A DNA stretch of 64,000 nt from an uncultured Pelagibacteraceae bacterium (GTDB lineage Bacteria; Pseudomonadota; Alphaproteobacteria; Pelagibacterales; Pelagibacteraceae): NCBI GenBank assembly GCA_902539165.1, contig CACBHY010000002.1:1-64000 (forward strand), given 5' to 3'. The translations under genes and the position numbers were made by a program. Within the stretch, counting starts at the first letter, position 1; each line of letters begins with the position of its first letter. This document shows positions 20,025 through 29,637 of this stretch, in pieces. The notes below the pieces were generated by a model. The model did not search any database and was not told where the DNA came from. It saw only the letters and a program-made list of their open reading frames with translations.

Positions 20025-20878
20025 TAAATTGCTCCCTTCTTCTCTGTAGGTTCTAGATTATCATAATTCCAAAGTTTTTTACCAGCTACAATTTTTTTCA
20101 TTTTGCTAACGTCAAAATCTTCACCTATTTCTGCAACCTTTAGTTTTCGTCTTAACCAATCTTGGTCACTAGCTGTTAATTCTGCATCTACAGCATCACT
20201 ACCATATGACCCAATTTCTCCACCTACGAAAATTGTCCCATCATACATAGAATCACCTAAATTTATTCCAACATCTCCAAGGATAATTATTCTTCCTCTT
20301 TGCATCATAAAACCTGTAAATGCTCCAGCATCTCCACCAATAATAATCGTTCCGCCTTTCATATCGATACCAGTTCTTGCACCAACACTACCCTTGCAGA
20401 TCAAATCTCCACCTCTTATTGCAGCTCCAAAACAAGAACCTGCATTTTTTTCAATAACTACTTTTCCAGCCATCAAATTTTCTGCACATGACCAACCAAC
20501 TCTGCCATTGATTCTAACTATTGGACCATCACAAGATCCCATTCCAAAATAACCTAAACTTCCTTCAAAAATTAAATTTAGTTTATTCAAAATACCAACA
20601 CCTAAACTATGTTTTCCTTGTGGATTTTTAATTACTATTGTCCCATATCCTTGGCTCATTAAGTTGTCTATTTCTTTATTAGCTTCAGGTGCTGACATAT
20701 TCATTACGTCTAAGTCTGTTCTTTTATTAAAGTCAACATCGTAAGTTCCAAAATAATAAAAGTTTTCAGCTTCGTCAGGGTTAAAAAACTTTTGCTGAGT
20801 TCTTCCCGTTAATACCTCTGTGTGCATTCCCATTGATTGGGCTTTGGACTTTTTCTCGCTAGTTTTTATATTTGCCAT
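20024..20878 (-). CDS. mgsB: GXGXG domain protein, glutamate synthase C-terminal-like (MgsB/GlxC-type)
   Basis: Repeated GG..I..GD.G...G..M..G.I...G glutamate synthase beta-helix repeats. Confidence 0.75.
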   Translation of the reverse strand: MANIKTSEKKSKAQSMGMHTEVLTGRTQQKFFNPDEAENFYYFGTYDVDFNKRTDLDVMNMSAPEANKEIDNLMSQGYGTIVIKNPQGKHSLGVGILNKLNLIFEGSLGYFGMGSCDGPIVRINGRVGWSCAENLMAGKVVIEKNAGSCFGAAIRGGDLICKGSVGARTGIDMKGGTIIIGGDAGAFTGFMMQRGRIIILGDVGINLGDSMYDGTIFVGGEIGSYGSDAVDAELTASDQDWLRRKLKVAEIGEDFDVSKMKKIVAGKKLWNYDNLEPTEKKGAI

Positions 20879-21810
20879 ACTTTTACCTCCCCATCAAAAG
20901 GATCATAAGTATCAATTTCATGTGGTAACACAGATCTGATTGCAATCTCTTCTGATCCCATTGCAACTAAATCATCCGACTCATAAAGTACTAAAGGTTT
21001 TGCTGCCATAGTATCTTTTGCCATACCTAAAGAGTCTTTTGTTGCTACAAAATAAGTAAATACACCGTCTAAACCAGTTAGAGAATCTTTCATTCCTTCT
21101 TCAAGACTTGCTCCTTCTCTCATTTTTTGTGCTATATAAACCGCTATCAATTCTGAGTCACATTCTGACATAAATCTCATACCTTTATTTTCTAAAACTC
21201 TTCTGTTGTTCCAATAATTTGTAAGCTGTCCATTATGAACAACTGATACATCACTAAAAGGATAACCCCAGAAAGGGTGAGCTGATTTAATATCCACGCC
21301 AGACTCAGTCGCCATTCTTGCATGACCTATAGCGTGAGTTCCAACAAGTTTATCTAAACTATATCTGTCACACACCATTTTTGCGTTCCCTAGATCTTTG
21401 ATTACCTCTAAAGATTTTCCCATAGATAATATTTCTACTCCAGGAATACTTTCAATTCTTTGAGAAAAATCTAATAAATCTTTAGTTTCATAATCAACTT
21501 CATATCTTAATGAGTAGGGAAGAGTTCTTTCCTCTTTGATAATTTTTGCACCCATCTCAGATAGAGTCTGATCAACGATTTTTTTTCTTTCGTCGTAGAC
21601 CGAAACATCTTCCATAACTGAAGAACTACCTTCTCCAACATTTTCTCCAACTTTAAAACGCATGATAAAATTTTTACCATCCGTGTCTCCGTATAAAGCA
21701 TAACCCGTTGAATCTTCACCTCTATGTTTTAATGCTTGAAGCATGCCTTGAAGTTCACTTCCAACATTTGAAGACTTTCCTCTATGAATTAAACCTGCGA
21801 TACCACACAT
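20866..21810 (-). CDS. mgsA: class II glutamine amidotransferase-like protein (MgsA/GlxB-type)
   Basis: MCGIAGLIHRG N-terminal Cys nucleophile; ALKHRGEDSTGYALY; VVHNGQLTNYWNNRR. Confidence 0.75.
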   Translation of the reverse strand: MCGIAGLIHRGKSSNVGSELQGMLQALKHRGEDSTGYALYGDTDGKNFIMRFKVGENVGEGSSSVMEDVSVYDERKKIVDQTLSEMGAKIIKEERTLPYSLRYEVDYETKDLLDFSQRIESIPGVEILSMGKSLEVIKDLGNAKMVCDRYSLDKLVGTHAIGHARMATESGVDIKSAHPFWGYPFSDVSVVHNGQLTNYWNNRRVLENKGMRFMSECDSELIAVYIAQKMREGASLEEGMKDSLTGLDGVFTYFVATKDSLGMAKDTMAAKPLVLYESDDLVAMGSEEIAIRSVLPHEIDTYDPFDGEVKVWQI

Positions 21811-21837
21811 ATTTTTACCCTTCTTTTATTTAAAGAC

Positions 21838-23307
21838 CTATGGAAGACAATCAAGATAAGTATCCAGATCCCATTGAGTTGTTGCACCTAAAAATCTTTC
21901 CCATTCATCATTTTTGTACCAATGGAAAATTTTATACATTTCATCAGGCATTGCAGATTGTATTACCTTATCTTCTGCTAATCTGTCCAAAGCTTCACCC
22001 AAACTTAAAGGTAATTTTTTGACATTCTTTCCTGCTTTCTGAGCCTCATAGATATTTCTAGACTCAGGTTTACCTGGATCAATGTTGTTTGTTAATCCAT
22101 CATCAAACGCTTTTAATAATGATGCTCCCATTAAATAAGGATTGTGCATTGAGTCCACCGATCGGTACTCGAATCTACCAGGAGCAGATACTCTTAAACC
22201 ACAAGTTCTGTTTTGATAACCCCAGTCAGCATAAACAGGAGCCCAGAAACCTTGATCCCATAATCTTCTATAAGAATTAACTGTGGATGATCCAATAGCA
22301 GTTAAAGCAGGAAGGTGTTTCATAACACCACCAATAGATTTTAATCCAATCTTACCTGGTAACTGAACATCTTTAGTGTCTGGCATGAATGTATTTGTTC
22401 CACCTTCAACATAACTAAACACTTCATCCATTCCAGGAAGAGATTTATGACCCAATTTGTTTACTTTGTCTTTTCCGCCTGTCCATAAAGACATATTGGT
22501 ATGACATCCACTTGCAGAAACACCCATAAAAGGTTTTGTCATAAAGCAAGCAATTAAATTAAACTCTCTAGCAACTTGTGCACAAATTTGTCTGTAAGTT
22601 GATAATCTGTCTGCATTTCTTAAAACATCATCAAACATCCAGTTTAATTCTAACTGACCTGGAGCATCTTCATGGTCTCCTTGAATCATATCAAAACCCA
22701 TAGCTCTTGCGTATTCCATTACCCTCATAAACACTGGTCTTAATGACTCGAATTGGTCAATATGATAACAATATGGTTTCGAGAAACCCTTTCCAGTAGG
22801 AGTTCCATCCTCATTTCTTGTTAACCACATCATCTCAGGCTCTGTTCCAACTCTTAACTGATAACCATGCTTTTTCTTAAATTCCTTAGCTATAATTCTT
22901 AAGTTACCCCTACAATCAGACGTAAGATGACCACCTGGATTTTCTCTCTCTTCTCTGTTTCTAAAACATGTTACAAAAACTCTCGCAACTTTTTTATCCC
23001 AAGGTAACTGACAAAAAGTTTCAGGATCTGGTATTCCAACAAGTTCTTTAGCTTCAGGTCCATAACCTATGTAGTTATTGTGACGATCCAAGAAAAGGTT
23101 TGCTGTTGCACCATAAACTAATTGAAAACCTTTTTCGCAAGTTCTTTCCCAATGGTCTGCAGGTATTCCTTTACCCACAACTCTTCCAGTAACAGATATG
23201 AACTGAAAAAAAATATAATCAATTTTAAGTTCATTAATTTTAGCTCTAACCTGTTTTACTAGTTTATCTCTTCCAGGTTGGTTAACATGTTTTTCTAAAT
23301 CAGTCAT
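21838..23307 (-). CDS. glutamine synthetase family protein, divergent paralogue, substrate unknown
   Basis: 489 aa; GDHEDAPGQLELNWMFDDVLRNADRLSTYRQI, GCHTNMSLW, RFEYRSVDSMHNPYLMGASLL. Confidence 0.75.
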   Translation of the reverse strand: MTDLEKHVNQPGRDKLVKQVRAKINELKIDYIFFQFISVTGRVVGKGIPADHWERTCEKGFQLVYGATANLFLDRHNNYIGYGPEAKELVGIPDPETFCQLPWDKKVARVFVTCFRNREERENPGGHLTSDCRGNLRIIAKEFKKKHGYQLRVGTEPEMMWLTRNEDGTPTGKGFSKPYCYHIDQFESLRPVFMRVMEYARAMGFDMIQGDHEDAPGQLELNWMFDDVLRNADRLSTYRQICAQVAREFNLIACFMTKPFMGVSASGCHTNMSLWTGGKDKVNKLGHKSLPGMDEVFSYVEGGTNTFMPDTKDVQLPGKIGLKSIGGVMKHLPALTAIGSSTVNSYRRLWDQGFWAPVYADWGYQNRTCGLRVSAPGRFEYRSVDSMHNPYLMGASLLKAFDDGLTNNIDPGKPESRNIYEAQKAGKNVKKLPLSLGEALDRLAEDKVIQSAMPDEMYKIFHWYKNDEWERFLGATTQWDLDTYLDCLP

Positions 23308-23377
23308 TTTTCCCCTTAATGAATTATAAATTTTATAAAGCGTAGCTGAAAAATTTATTTGTGTCTAGGCTTGAAGT

Positions 23378-24703
23378 TTAACTCCAAGGGAACGGACTGT
23401 TCGAAGTAGGGTGAAGTTCACCTTTCTCGTAACGGTTGAATCTAAACGGTTTCAATAAATCACTTTCAGTACCCAGAATTTCTTTTGCAACAAGTTCACC
23501 TACACCAATCATTTTATATCCATGATTAGCATCAGCAATCATATAAACATTTTCTAAAAATCTATCAAAGATAGGAAATGAATCTGGTGTCATGCATCCA
23601 AGACCACCTGATGGTCCTTTTTTATATAAACCAGATTTTCCCTCAAATCTTTTTTGACAATGTGCTAGAGCTGAACACCACATATCATTAAATGCTTCTG
23701 TTGTTTGGTATTCAGGAGACTCCACTCCGTACGGGTCAACATTAACTTGATCAAAATGTTTATCAACTATGTAAGGAGATGTCCCGCCCTGTACACCTAG
23801 TCCTTCAATGTCTGGCTTGTAATAAATTCCCCAAATTTTATCGGTAATTAGTTTTTTTGTTGAGTCAGAATATAATGGAGCTGTAGAGTCGACATGAATC
23901 ACAGGGGGTTGTTTGCCATTATTCATTTTTAAAAAATCTGGCTCAACACCTAGAACACCTTCTTGCAGCATCCAGTATTTCCACATGTCTGTTTTATGAA
24001 ACTTACCATCTTTATCTTTAATATTTGCAGTCTTTGGAAGTTCTAACATGTTCCAGAAATCTCTTACCCAAGGACCTGCACCAACTACTACTTGTTCGCA
24101 TTCAATAGTACCTTTATCAGTTTCTACACCGGTTACAGCTTTACTGTTACTTCCTCTTTTAAATCCAGTTACTTTAACTTCTTTAAATACGTTCACTCCG
24201 TTTGATGTTGATTTTTTTTCAAGCGCTTTTATAGAGTCCACATTAAATGCGTAACCACCTTTTTTTTCATGCAAAATAGACGTTATGCCTTTAGCTTGCC
24301 AATCATCGAACATACCTTTCATATAATTCGTACAATCTTTTTCACCTTCTATAAATTCTGAATCATAACCAATTGCTTTTTGCTGCTCATAAATTGAAGT
24401 TACGTCATCATGCATAACTTCAGGCGAAATTTGTAAATATCCAACTGCATTATACTTGAAAGCATCTGGATCACTTTCCCATATAGAAACTGAATGTGCC
24501 ATTAATTCTCTCATTGCTGGCTGAAAATAATTATTTCTTACAACACCACATGCAATGCCACTTGCACCTGCAGCAGTATCTTTTTTTTCTAGAACAACTA
24601 TGTCTCCAGGATTTTTATATGTTTCTGATAGTTTCCATGCGGTACTTAAACCGTGTATTCCACCACCTATAATGACTACTTTTGCTTTTGTGGGTAATGA
24701 CAT
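23378..24703 (-). CDS. FAD-dependent amine oxidoreductase (DAO/SoxB-like)
   Basis: VVIIGGGIHGLSTAWKLSE dinucleotide-binding motif; GASGIACGVVRNNYFQPAM; C-terminal DANHGYKMIGVGELVAKEILG. Confidence 0.75.
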   Translation of the reverse strand: MSLPTKAKVVIIGGGIHGLSTAWKLSETYKNPGDIVVLEKKDTAAGASGIACGVVRNNYFQPAMRELMAHSVSIWESDPDAFKYNAVGYLQISPEVMHDDVTSIYEQQKAIGYDSEFIEGEKDCTNYMKGMFDDWQAKGITSILHEKKGGYAFNVDSIKALEKKSTSNGVNVFKEVKVTGFKRGSNSKAVTGVETDKGTIECEQVVVGAGPWVRDFWNMLELPKTANIKDKDGKFHKTDMWKYWMLQEGVLGVEPDFLKMNNGKQPPVIHVDSTAPLYSDSTKKLITDKIWGIYYKPDIEGLGVQGGTSPYIVDKHFDQVNVDPYGVESPEYQTTEAFNDMWCSALAHCQKRFEGKSGLYKKGPSGGLGCMTPDSFPIFDRFLENVYMIADANHGYKMIGVGELVAKEILGTESDLLKPFRFNRYEKGELHPTSNSPFPWS

Positions 24704-24805
24704 TATGAAACCTTATTTTTTACAAAGTAGAATTAATATAATTATTTTTAGAACTAAAAAGTATATATATAAAATATACACTTTAAACTTAACAGAAATA
24801 TTTGC

Positions 24806-25156
24806 TTAATAGCTTATATTTTTAAGAGTAGTCAAATATTCATTGAACTCTTTGATAAAAGAGTCACTTGGCTTAATATTTTTAATTCTTTGATCTGTTG
24901 AAGTTTTTTCTAATAAGAAGAATCCTTTTTCGCAAGCTTCGTTAATGATTAAAGCCGATTTTGGCCTCGATGTTTTGAATAGTTTAGTTTTTAGTTGTTC
25001 AACAGATAATTTTTTATTTTCTTTGTAGGCAGACATTACTAATAACATCATATGATAATGAGAAGGTGATTTTCTAAAAAAATAGTTACTTGAGGTATGA
25101 GATTGTCTCATTTGATCTTCCCAGAAATTTAATAGAGTTTTTTTGTCTTTTGGCAT
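24806..25156 (-). CDS. small MarR-like winged-helix protein, possible regulator
   Basis: LSVEQLKTKLFKTSRPKSALIINEACEKGFFLLEKTSTDQRIKNIKPSDSFIKEFNEY resembles a MarR helix-wing pattern; 5 nt after tdm. Confidence 0.45.
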   Translation of the reverse strand: MPKDKKTLLNFWEDQMRQSHTSSNYFFRKSPSHYHMMLLVMSAYKENKKLSVEQLKTKLFKTSRPKSALIINEACEKGFFLLEKTSTDQRIKNIKPSDSFIKEFNEYLTTLKNISY

Positions 25157-25161
25157 TTAAT

Positions 25162-27507
25162 TTATGATCTTACTCTAGACTTAGTTGGGTCATAAAAAGG
25201 AAAGGCAACTACTTTGGCAGCTATTCTTTTTTGATGACCATCAATTTTACCAACTTCAACCTCATTCCCAATCTCTGAATACTGCATATCAATCCTACAC
25301 AATGCTATATTTTTATTTAAAGTTGATGATAGGCATCCACTTGTAACCACACCAACTTGAGATCTTCCAATATGAACACAGTCACCATGACCAGCAATTT
25401 CTTTACCAGCTAATTCCAACCCAACAAGTTTTTTTTGAGGGTTATTTTTTCTTTTTATTAATTCTTCTTTACCAATAAAATCCTCTTCTTTTGTTTTCAA
25501 TGGAACAGCAAAACCAATTCCTGCTTCAAAAGGATCTTGTTGACCATCAAACTCATTACCAAATAAAATTAATCCTGCTTCAATTCTAAGTTTGTCTAAA
25601 GCTCCAAATCCTGCAGGAATCAAACCATCTTCTTTTCCTGCTTCCATTAATTTATCCCAGACTTCAGGAGCATGTTTAGGGTGGCACCAAATTTCATAAC
25701 CTAACTCACCAGTATAACCAGTTCTAGAAACAATCAATGGTATTCCTTGCAACTCTTCTATTCTACAAATGCTAAATCTAAACCAACCAAGTTCTTCTAT
25801 GGAAGGTTGAGTTGGAGGTGTAAAAATTATTTTTTTTAAAATTTCCCGACTGTTTGGTCCTTGTAATGAAACGTTACTTATTTGGTCTGTTGAATTTTTA
25901 ATGTTTGCATTAAAATTTTTCTTTTTTGCAATTTCTTTTAACCATTCGCCGCCATATTCATCTCCACAAATCCATCTAAATCCAGTCTCACTTAATCGTA
26001 AAAGAGTACCATCATCAAACATCATTCCATTTTCGTAGCACATCGCAGAATACACAACTTGACCTACCGATAATTTTTTAATGTTTCTTGTAAGTGTATA
26101 ATTTAATAACTCTTCTGCATCAGGGCCAATAATTTCAAATTTTCTTAACGAGGATAAGTCAATTAAAACCGCATCATTTCTGCAAGCGTTGTACTCATTA
26201 ACAAGCCCATGTTTTGTGTAATCATTTGGAAGCCAAAAACCTCTGGCATCTATAAAATTTCTAGTTAGCCTGGATGTTCTTTCATAAAAGCCAGAATTTC
26301 TTGTGAGTTTTTTTTCAGAGTCTGTTTTCATCCTAAATGCAAATGATTTAGTAAATTCTTTTTTTTTGTCATATGTTCTAACAAAAATATTAGTTGGATT
26401 CCATGAATTACAAGGATCTATATCACTTGGACACGCTGTTGTGCCAATAGTTAAATCTTTTAACGCTCTAAACATGACATAATCTCCAGGACGAGAATAA
26501 GATTCATCGGAAATGACTGAGTTTAAACCACCTTCAGAGGTATTAAAAAATAAATTGATTGCGTGCCAGCCTTTTTGTTTTTGAAGACCATACTTAGACA
26601 TACTTTCTGTAAGATTATCTGAGCAATTTGCATGGCCAAAATAACCAGCATCCTCATAGTACTTTGAAGTACAGGCAAGATTAAACGTATCATGTTTACC
26701 AACGGTATCTCTAATTACTTCTACCAAAGGCTCATGGTCAGTATCATAAAATTTAGAAAATAATCCTGGACCTGGAAATGTATTTCCCATGAAAGTTCTA
26801 GTTGTTTGCCAATCTAAACCTTTCTCAATTCCTTTTTCTAATTTCTTTGTGTCAAATGCCACAAAGTCTGAACATTGTCTTCCAGTTGGACTTATCACTT
26901 GGATGTAGTCACCTTCTTTAACTTCATAAGATATACTACTTGCTTTTTTTATATTCTCCTCGTGCGATGGTTCAAAGACAGGGTTTGGAATAACATTTAA
27001 TTCTTTGTCATCAATAATATTTGCTCTTTTAATATAAATAATTAAATCTGTAGGAGGATTTTGCTTTGTAACATCCATGTCTTGTCCAGGAGCTGCAAAT
27101 ATTGCAAAACAATTATCTTTAGACTTTAATTTAATTTTTTCGCCAATTTGACTATCAATATCAAATACGATTGAGGATTTTGAATTTGAAATATTTAAAT
27201 TTAGTTTTTTAAGTTGATAATTGGTTGCTAGAATACTTTCATCTTTTTTACTTAAGATATCTCTAATAAAATTTTTATTATTGTTACTTTTAAGGTTTAA
27301 AATACCTACATCTGATTTTCCATCTTTATTGAAACAGATAATTTCACAAATTTGATTTCCATCGTTATTAATAATCTCTATTTCATCATCAGGAAAAATA
27401 TGAAAAGCAGTAAGGCCACCACCATTTACAATATGTCTTTCAACTCCTGGTGGTAAAATATTTAGTCCTGGATATTTTATTTCTTTACTAGTTCCTAACA
27501 TCTTCAA
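25162..27507 (-). CDS. tdm: trimethylamine-N-oxide demethylase (DUF1989 + GcvT/aminomethyltransferase domains)
   Basis: 781 aa; N-terminal DUF1989-like region (GDYIQVISPTGRQCSDFVAF...CNSWNPTNI) fused to C-terminal GcvT (SLQGPNSREIL...SRTGYTGELGYEIW...LRIEAGLILFGNEFDG). Confidence 0.8.
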   Translation of the reverse strand: MKMLGTSKEIKYPGLNILPPGVERHIVNGGGLTAFHIFPDDEIEIINNDGNQICEIICFNKDGKSDVGILNLKSNNNKNFIRDILSKKDESILATNYQLKKLNLNISNSKSSIVFDIDSQIGEKIKLKSKDNCFAIFAAPGQDMDVTKQNPPTDLIIYIKRANIIDDKELNVIPNPVFEPSHEENIKKASSISYEVKEGDYIQVISPTGRQCSDFVAFDTKKLEKGIEKGLDWQTTRTFMGNTFPGPGLFSKFYDTDHEPLVEVIRDTVGKHDTFNLACTSKYYEDAGYFGHANCSDNLTESMSKYGLQKQKGWHAINLFFNTSEGGLNSVISDESYSRPGDYVMFRALKDLTIGTTACPSDIDPCNSWNPTNIFVRTYDKKKEFTKSFAFRMKTDSEKKLTRNSGFYERTSRLTRNFIDARGFWLPNDYTKHGLVNEYNACRNDAVLIDLSSLRKFEIIGPDAEELLNYTLTRNIKKLSVGQVVYSAMCYENGMMFDDGTLLRLSETGFRWICGDEYGGEWLKEIAKKKNFNANIKNSTDQISNVSLQGPNSREILKKIIFTPPTQPSIEELGWFRFSICRIEELQGIPLIVSRTGYTGELGYEIWCHPKHAPEVWDKLMEAGKEDGLIPAGFGALDKLRIEAGLILFGNEFDGQQDPFEAGIGFAVPLKTKEEDFIGKEELIKRKNNPQKKLVGLELAGKEIAGHGDCVHIGRSQVGVVTSGCLSSTLNKNIALCRIDMQYSEIGNEVEVGKIDGHQKRIAAKVVAFPFYDPTKSRVRS

Positions 27508-27552
27508 TGTTTTATTATAATTTTATTGTGACCATATTATACTGAAAACGAG

Positions 27553-27581
27553 TTGACTATACCTTTAAATCAGAACATACT
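27553..27581 (+). promoter_or_regulatory. candidate sigma70-like promoter for the tmoX-like gene
   Basis: TTGACT (27553-27558), 17-nt spacer, CATACT (27576-27581) in the tdm/tmoX divergent gap. Confidence 0.3.
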
Positions 27582-27614
27582 TTGACATTAATATTAATAA
27601 TCGAGGGGAAAAAA

Positions 27615-28562
27615 ATGAAAAAAATAATATCATTATTATCTGCTCTTATAATTTCTGTAGTTAGTTTTGCAGGAATTTCTAATGCTGCAGATAGCAAAAA
27701 ACCCATAGTAATCCCAACTCATAACTGGTCAAGTCAAATTGTAATGGCGTATGTTATTGGTGGAATTTTCGAAAGTATGGGTAACAATGTTAAATATGTA
27801 AATGCTGACTCACAAGCAGTTTACGAGTCAATCAGAATTGGAGATGTAACTATATCTCACGAAGTATGGGAATCTGCATTTGGTAAATCATTTACAACAG
27901 CTCTAGACAAAGGTGGCTTACTTGATTGGGGAGACCATGAAGCAAGAACACTTGAAGATATGGGATATCCTAACTGGGTTACAGATAAAGGATTATGCCC
28001 TGGTCTTCCAGACTGGACAGCTTTAAAAAATCCTGACTGTGCTAAAAACTTCACAACACCTGACTCACCAAATGGAAAAGGAAGAATGTTGGAAGGTCCA
28101 CAAACTTGGCATGGTGATTTAATACCTCAAAGGGTTGACGCTTTAGGTTTAGGTGACCTTTGGTGGGTAAAATTTGCTGGAAGTGCAGATGCGCTTTGGG
28201 CTGAATTAGCAGCTGCTGAAAAAGAAGGAAGAGGAACAATAATTTTCAATTGGACACCAAACTTTACTGATGGTGCTGGTTTTACATTTATTGACTTTCC
28301 TCCATACACCGCAGGTTGCAGACCAGAAGATGGTGGAGATGGAAAATGCGGTTCTCCAGATGGTTATCTGAAAAAAGCAGTTAATGAGGATTTTCCAAAA
28401 ACTCATCCAAATGCAGCTAAAGCATTTAAAAAAATGTCATTTTCTACAAGTCAAATTGGAGCAATGGCAGCTTTAGTTGATTTAGATAAGATGACTCATG
28501 AAGACGCAGCTAAAAAATGGTTAGCTGATAATAAGTCAGTTTGGCAAGCTTTTACTAAGTAG
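27615..28562 (+). CDS. tmoX: ABC transporter substrate-binding protein, OpuAC/TmoX-like (TMAO or glycine betaine)
   Basis: Signal peptide MKKIISLLSALIISVVSFAGISNA; PIVIPTHNWSSQIVMAYVIGGIFESMG; start revised from listed TTG (27582) to ATG 27615. Confidence 0.75.
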   Translation: MKKIISLLSALIISVVSFAGISNAADSKKPIVIPTHNWSSQIVMAYVIGGIFESMGNNVKYVNADSQAVYESIRIGDVTISHEVWESAFGKSFTTALDKGGLLDWGDHEARTLEDMGYPNWVTDKGLCPGLPDWTALKNPDCAKNFTTPDSPNGKGRMLEGPQTWHGDLIPQRVDALGLGDLWWVKFAGSADALWAELAAAEKEGRGTIIFNWTPNFTDGAGFTFIDFPPYTAGCRPEDGGDGKCGSPDGYLKKAVNEDFPKTHPNAAKAFKKMSFSTSQIGAMAALVDLDKMTHEDAAKKWLADNKSVWQAFTK

Positions 28563-28583
28563 GGATAAAAGTTAAATTCAGAG

Positions 28584-28617
28584 TCTCCCCCAACATTGTT
28601 GGGGGGGATTTTTTTTT
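28584..28617 (+). terminator. Rho-independent terminator after tmoX-like gene
   Basis: TCTCCCCCAAC-ATT-GTTGGGGGGGA followed by nine T. Confidence 0.85.
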
Positions 28618-28642
28618 ATTTGATTTTGTGTAAAATAAATTC

Positions 28643-29020
28643 ATGAAAAAAATTCCTATATTATTACTTCTAACTTTTTTTATCGTTACTGCAGTTCTTG
28701 CCCGAAGCACTGGATGTAAAGAGGGAAATTGTGAAAATGGATATGGAAAATGGGTTTATACAGATAAAACCACTTATGAAGGTGAGTGGGTTGCAACAAA
28801 AAAGCAAGGTCAAGGAGTAGAAACTTGGCCTAATGGATATATCTATAAAGGTGAATTTGAAAATAGCGTATGGAGTGGGCAGGGAATTTTAACATTCCCA
28901 GATGGCTCTACATACGATGGAGAGTGGGCTAATGGTTTCATGAATGGTCAGGGAACATTTACTTGGGCAGATGGAAAACAAAAATCAGGAATTTGGAAAA
29001 ACGGAAAATTACAGGAATAA
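28643..29020 (+). CDS. secreted MORN-repeat protein
   Basis: Signal-like N-terminus; repeats YEGEWVATKKQGQGVETWPNGYIYKGEFENSVWSGQGILTFPDGSTYDGEWANGFMNGQGTFTW. Confidence 0.75.
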   Translation: MKKIPILLLLTFFIVTAVLARSTGCKEGNCENGYGKWVYTDKTTYEGEWVATKKQGQGVETWPNGYIYKGEFENSVWSGQGILTFPDGSTYDGEWANGFMNGQGTFTWADGKQKSGIWKNGKLQE

Positions 29021-29571
29021 TGTCTCAACAAAATTATTTTACTAAATTAAAAGAATTACCAGAGTCTGTTAGACAGTTTGGGGGATTAGTAATTATTACA
29101 TTAATTATAATCTTATCTTTTTTTATCTTAAATAATATTTTTGGAGAAGGTGAAGATTTAGTTAAAAGGATGAAAATAGAAGAGGAAAGAATTGCAGAAG
29201 AGAGAAAATTAAATGAATTAATTTCAACTCTGCCATCTGGAATATTGGTTACTTTTGATGGAACTGATCATTATAGATTATCTGACGAGGTTTATGAAAA
29301 AGTCTGCAAAGCTACAAAACTTATCCCTCAAAGAGCAATAATGGGAGCTAATTTCCTCAATTTTAGAGCACATGAAATTTATACAATTAATGGCAATAAA
29401 ATTGATGAGACATTTGTTGAATGGGACGAAGAAAAAAATAAATGTTTTGCAGGTTTTACAGTAAGTGGAAATAATGTTGGGGTTGATGAAAAAATCACAG
29501 TAAGTGGGGAGGCATTAAGTTTTTTAAGCACTGGTATTGATACTAGAATTTATTACATCAAAAATTTTTAA
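29020..29571 (+). CDS. hypothetical single-pass membrane protein
   Basis: Start revised to ATG 29020 (TAATG overlap with MORN gene): MSQQNYFTKLKELPESVRQFGGLVIITLIIILSFFILNN. Confidence 0.5.
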   Translation: MSQQNYFTKLKELPESVRQFGGLVIITLIIILSFFILNNIFGEGEDLVKRMKIEEERIAEERKLNELISTLPSGILVTFDGTDHYRLSDEVYEKVCKATKLIPQRAIMGANFLNFRAHEIYTINGNKIDETFVEWDEEKNKCFAGFTVSGNNVGVDEKITVSGEALSFLSTGIDTRIYYIKNF

Positions 29572-29637
29572 TTAAGGAGAAACAATTATTATATAGATAT
29601 TAATTCAATTAATTTTCGTATAACTTATTAATAATTT

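Noticed and set aside
20103-20552. Plus-strand 149-aa ORF, Pro/Ser/Ile-rich
   Set aside because: Antisense shadow of the repetitive GXGXG gene.
27582-27614. TTG start extending the tmoX-like ORF upstream
   Set aside because: The TTGACA looks like promoter sequence; the signal peptide begins at ATG 27615.
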